From an uncultured Clostridia bacterium (GTDB lineage Bacteria; Bacillota; Clostridia; Oscillospirales; CAG-272), in assembly GCA_904502015.1 (NCBI GenBank), contig CAJGEA010000118.1, positions 1-6,127 on the forward strand: a stretch of DNA of 6,127 nt, in the 5' to 3' direction. Each line of letters starts with the position of its first letter. Position 1 is the first letter of the stretch. Positions 4,636 through 6,127 of this stretch are shown piece by piece. The translations under genes were made by a program, and so were the position numbers. The notes beneath the pieces are model-generated. The model saw only the letters and a list, made by a program, of their open reading frames with translations, was not told the origin of the DNA and ran no database searches.

Positions 4636-5580
4636 ATGGCTACCGCTACCAAGAAAAAACAAGCCGCCTCGCGGGAGCTGACGATGACTCAGTGGAAGCT
4701 CAAAGAGATGAAGCAGAACTGGATCGCCTACATCATGGTTGGTCCGTACATGCTGCTCTTCACCCTCTTTACCATCGTCCCCGTCGTCATGTCGATCCTC
4801 ATCAGTTTTACAGACTTTAACATGTTGGAATTCCCCAACATCGTGTGGATGAAAAACTACGTGACTCTGTTCTTTGACGACGACATCTTCCTTGTCGCCT
4901 GCAAGAACACCTTTATCTTCGCCGCCATCGTAGGCCCTGCGTCCTACATCATGTCCTTCCTTGTGGCGTGGTTCATCAACGAGCTGCCCCCCAAGGTACG
5001 CGCGCTGGTCACCCTGATCTTCTACGCGCCCTCCATCTCGGGTCAGGTCTATCTGATCTGGGGTACCCTGTTCTCATCCGACTCTTACGGTTGGGCAAAT
5101 GCCATCCTCATGGAGCTGGGTATCATTGATACCGAGATCCTCTGGTTCCAGGATGCCAAGTACGTCATGCCGCTGTGTATCATCGTCTCTCTGTGGACGT
5201 CGCTCGGTACTTCCTTCCTGTCCTTTATCGCAGGTTTGCAGGGTATCGACCACTCTCTCTTTGAGGCGGGCGCTGTGGACGGCGTTAAGAACCGTTGGCA
5301 GGAGCTCTACTACATCACCCTGCCTTCCATGAAGCCCCAGCTGATGTTCGGTGCAATCATGTCCATCACGGGCTCGTTTGGTTTTGGCGGTATCGTTACC
5401 GCGCTGGCCGGCTTCCCCTCGGTTGACTACTGTGCGCATACCATCATGCACCATCTCGAAGACTACGGCGGACAGCGTTACGAGATCGGTTACTCGTCCG
5501 CCATCGCTACCATCCTTTTCTTGATCATGATTGGCGCCAATATGCTGGTCAAGAAAATTATTTCCAAGCTGGGAACATGA
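4636..5580 (+). CDS. Carbohydrate ABC transporter permease, LplB/UgpA/MalF type
   Basis: This 314-residue membrane protein is one of the two channel-forming subunits of a CUT1 sugar importer. A lysine-rich cytoplasmic N-terminus (about 28 residues) precedes six predicted membrane helices near 31-57, 88-113, 120-143, 176-200, 234-258 and 285-306. The EAA loop that docks on the ATPase is intact: E210-A-G followed by DG (215-216) and the closing LP at 229-230. The length is normal for the family. The early segment with VGPYMLLFTLFTIVPV and the stretch SFTDFNMLEFPNIVWMKNY are typical of LplB/UgpA-like proteins. It lies 55 bp after the receptor gene, and the second permease starts 10 bp after its stop codon, so all three should be one transcript. 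Substrate specificity cannot be inferred from it. Confidence 0.96.
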   Translation: MATATKKKQAASRELTMTQWKLKEMKQNWIAYIMVGPYMLLFTLFTIVPVVMSILISFTDFNMLEFPNIVWMKNYVTLFFDDDIFLVACKNTFIFAAIVGPASYIMSFLVAWFINELPPKVRALVTLIFYAPSISGQVYLIWGTLFSSDSYGWANAILMELGIIDTEILWFQDAKYVMPLCIIVSLWTSLGTSFLSFIAGLQGIDHSLFEAGAVDGVKNRWQELYYITLPSMKPQLMFGAIMSITGSFGFGGIVTALAGFPSVDYCAHTIMHHLEDYGGQRYEIGYSSAIATILFLIMIGANMLVKKIISKLGT

Positions 5581-5583
5581 GGT
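5579..5583 (+). promoter_or_regulatory. Ribosome binding site overlapping the first permease's stop codon
   Basis: GAGGT begins inside the TGA stop (5578-5580) of the upstream gene and lies seven bases before the ATG at 5591. It supports that start and suggests translational coupling of the two permeases, which must assemble together. Confidence 0.8.
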
Positions 5584-5590
5584 ACTTGAT

Positions 5591-6127
5591 ATGGCAAAAT
5601 TAAGAACTAGAAAGCATAAGGTCGTCCTCGCCCGCTCTGCGGGCGGTGACGCCGGTATTTCGGTGATCCTGATCATTCTGGGCGCATTCATGTTCCTCCC
5701 CATGGTGTACGTCGTCATGCAGGCACTCAAGCCTCTGGACGAACTGTGGATGTATCCCCCCCGTTTCTACGTAAAGAGCCCCACCCTGCGTAACTTCCGT
5801 GATCTGTTCACCCTGATGAACATTTCGTGGGTGCCCTTCTCCCGTTACATCTTTAACACCGTGTTGAACTCGGTGGCAGGTACCTTTGGACACCTCCTGC
5901 TCGCCTCCATGGCGGCTTATGCGCTGGCGAAGATCAAGTTCCCCGGCCGCGCGGCCATGTTCCAGATGGTCCAGCTCTCCCTGATGTTCAACTCCACGGT
6001 ATCCGCCATCACCTCCTTCATTCTGATGTCCGCCCTCGGCTGGCTGGATAGCTACCTCGCGATCATCGTGCCCGCATGGTGCTCGTCGCTGGGTCTGTAC
6101 CTGATGAAGCAGTTCATGGATACCAAC
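5591..6127 (+). CDS. Carbohydrate ABC transporter permease, YtcP/MalG/AraQ type (partial, 3' end outside window)
   Basis: The frame opens with ATG at 5591 and stays open to the right edge, giving 179 codons and no stop; family members have about 270-300 residues, so roughly 60 percent is visible. It is the second channel subunit of the importer. A basic start (MAKLRTRKHK) is followed by a first helix near 23-45, the family hallmark LKPLDELWMYPPRFY and TLRNFRDLF (46-73), then helices near 88-113, 122-147 and 153-175. The strings FNTVLNSV and MAAYALAKIKFPGR are typical of MalG/YtcP-like proteins. The window ends at KQFMDTN, just before the place where the EAA loop is expected, so its integrity cannot be judged. 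The start follows the preceding gene by ten bases, indicating a tight operon. Confidence 0.95.
   Translation, partial: MAKLRTRKHKVVLARSAGGDAGISVILIILGAFMFLPMVYVVMQALKPLDELWMYPPRFYVKSPTLRNFRDLFTLMNISWVPFSRYIFNTVLNSVAGTFGHLLLASMAAYALAKIKFPGRAAMFQMVQLSLMFNSTVSAITSFILMSALGWLDSYLAIIVPAWCSSLGLYLMKQFMDTN

Noticed and set aside
5074..5730. Reverse-strand open frame across the permease junction
   Set aside because: It lies opposite two clear permease genes, and its translation is rich in His, Arg and Asp as expected for a shadow frame.

Overview
The window holds the start of a CUT1-type carbohydrate ABC transporter operon, all on the + strand, most likely from a gut-type member of the Clostridia (Bacillota). 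That assignment rests on strong AGGAGG/AAGGAG ribosome binding sites, a consensus housekeeping promoter, an AT-rich intergenic region next to GC-rich coding sequence with strongly biased codons, and an oversized solute-binding protein followed by LplB/UgpA-like and YtcP/MalG-like permeases. I cannot name the genus from the sequence.

Layout. Positions 1-558 show no convincing gene. Most of this stretch is AT-rich and carries palindromes and short tandem repeats that look like transcription-factor sites. An extended -10 promoter lies at 559-587 (TTGACT, 17 bp, TATGAT, with TG upstream of the -10). It predicts an unusually long leader of about 440 nt (about 594-1037), GC-rich, with several stem-loops and a 15-bp tandem repeat. 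The first gene (1038-4580) encodes a 1180-residue secreted protein: signal peptide without lipobox, two carbohydrate-binding-module-like beta-sandwich regions, a helical module, a family-1-type solute-binding domain and a helical tail. After 55 bp comes the first permease (4636-5580). The second permease starts 10 bp after its stop codon (5591) and runs off the right edge with 179 codons visible.

How the parts fit. The solute-binding domain should deliver an oligosaccharide to the two permeases, which form the membrane channel. No ATPase gene is in the window; in Bacillota CUT1 systems it is often a shared MsmK/UgpC-type protein encoded elsewhere (family knowledge, not seen here). The extra sugar-binding-like domains suggest that the receptor may also hold a longer glycan at the cell surface, but the substrate cannot be read from the sequence. 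The most interesting parts are the composite receptor, including one dockerin-like calcium loop and the missing lipid anchor, and the long structured leader behind a repeat-rich upstream region.
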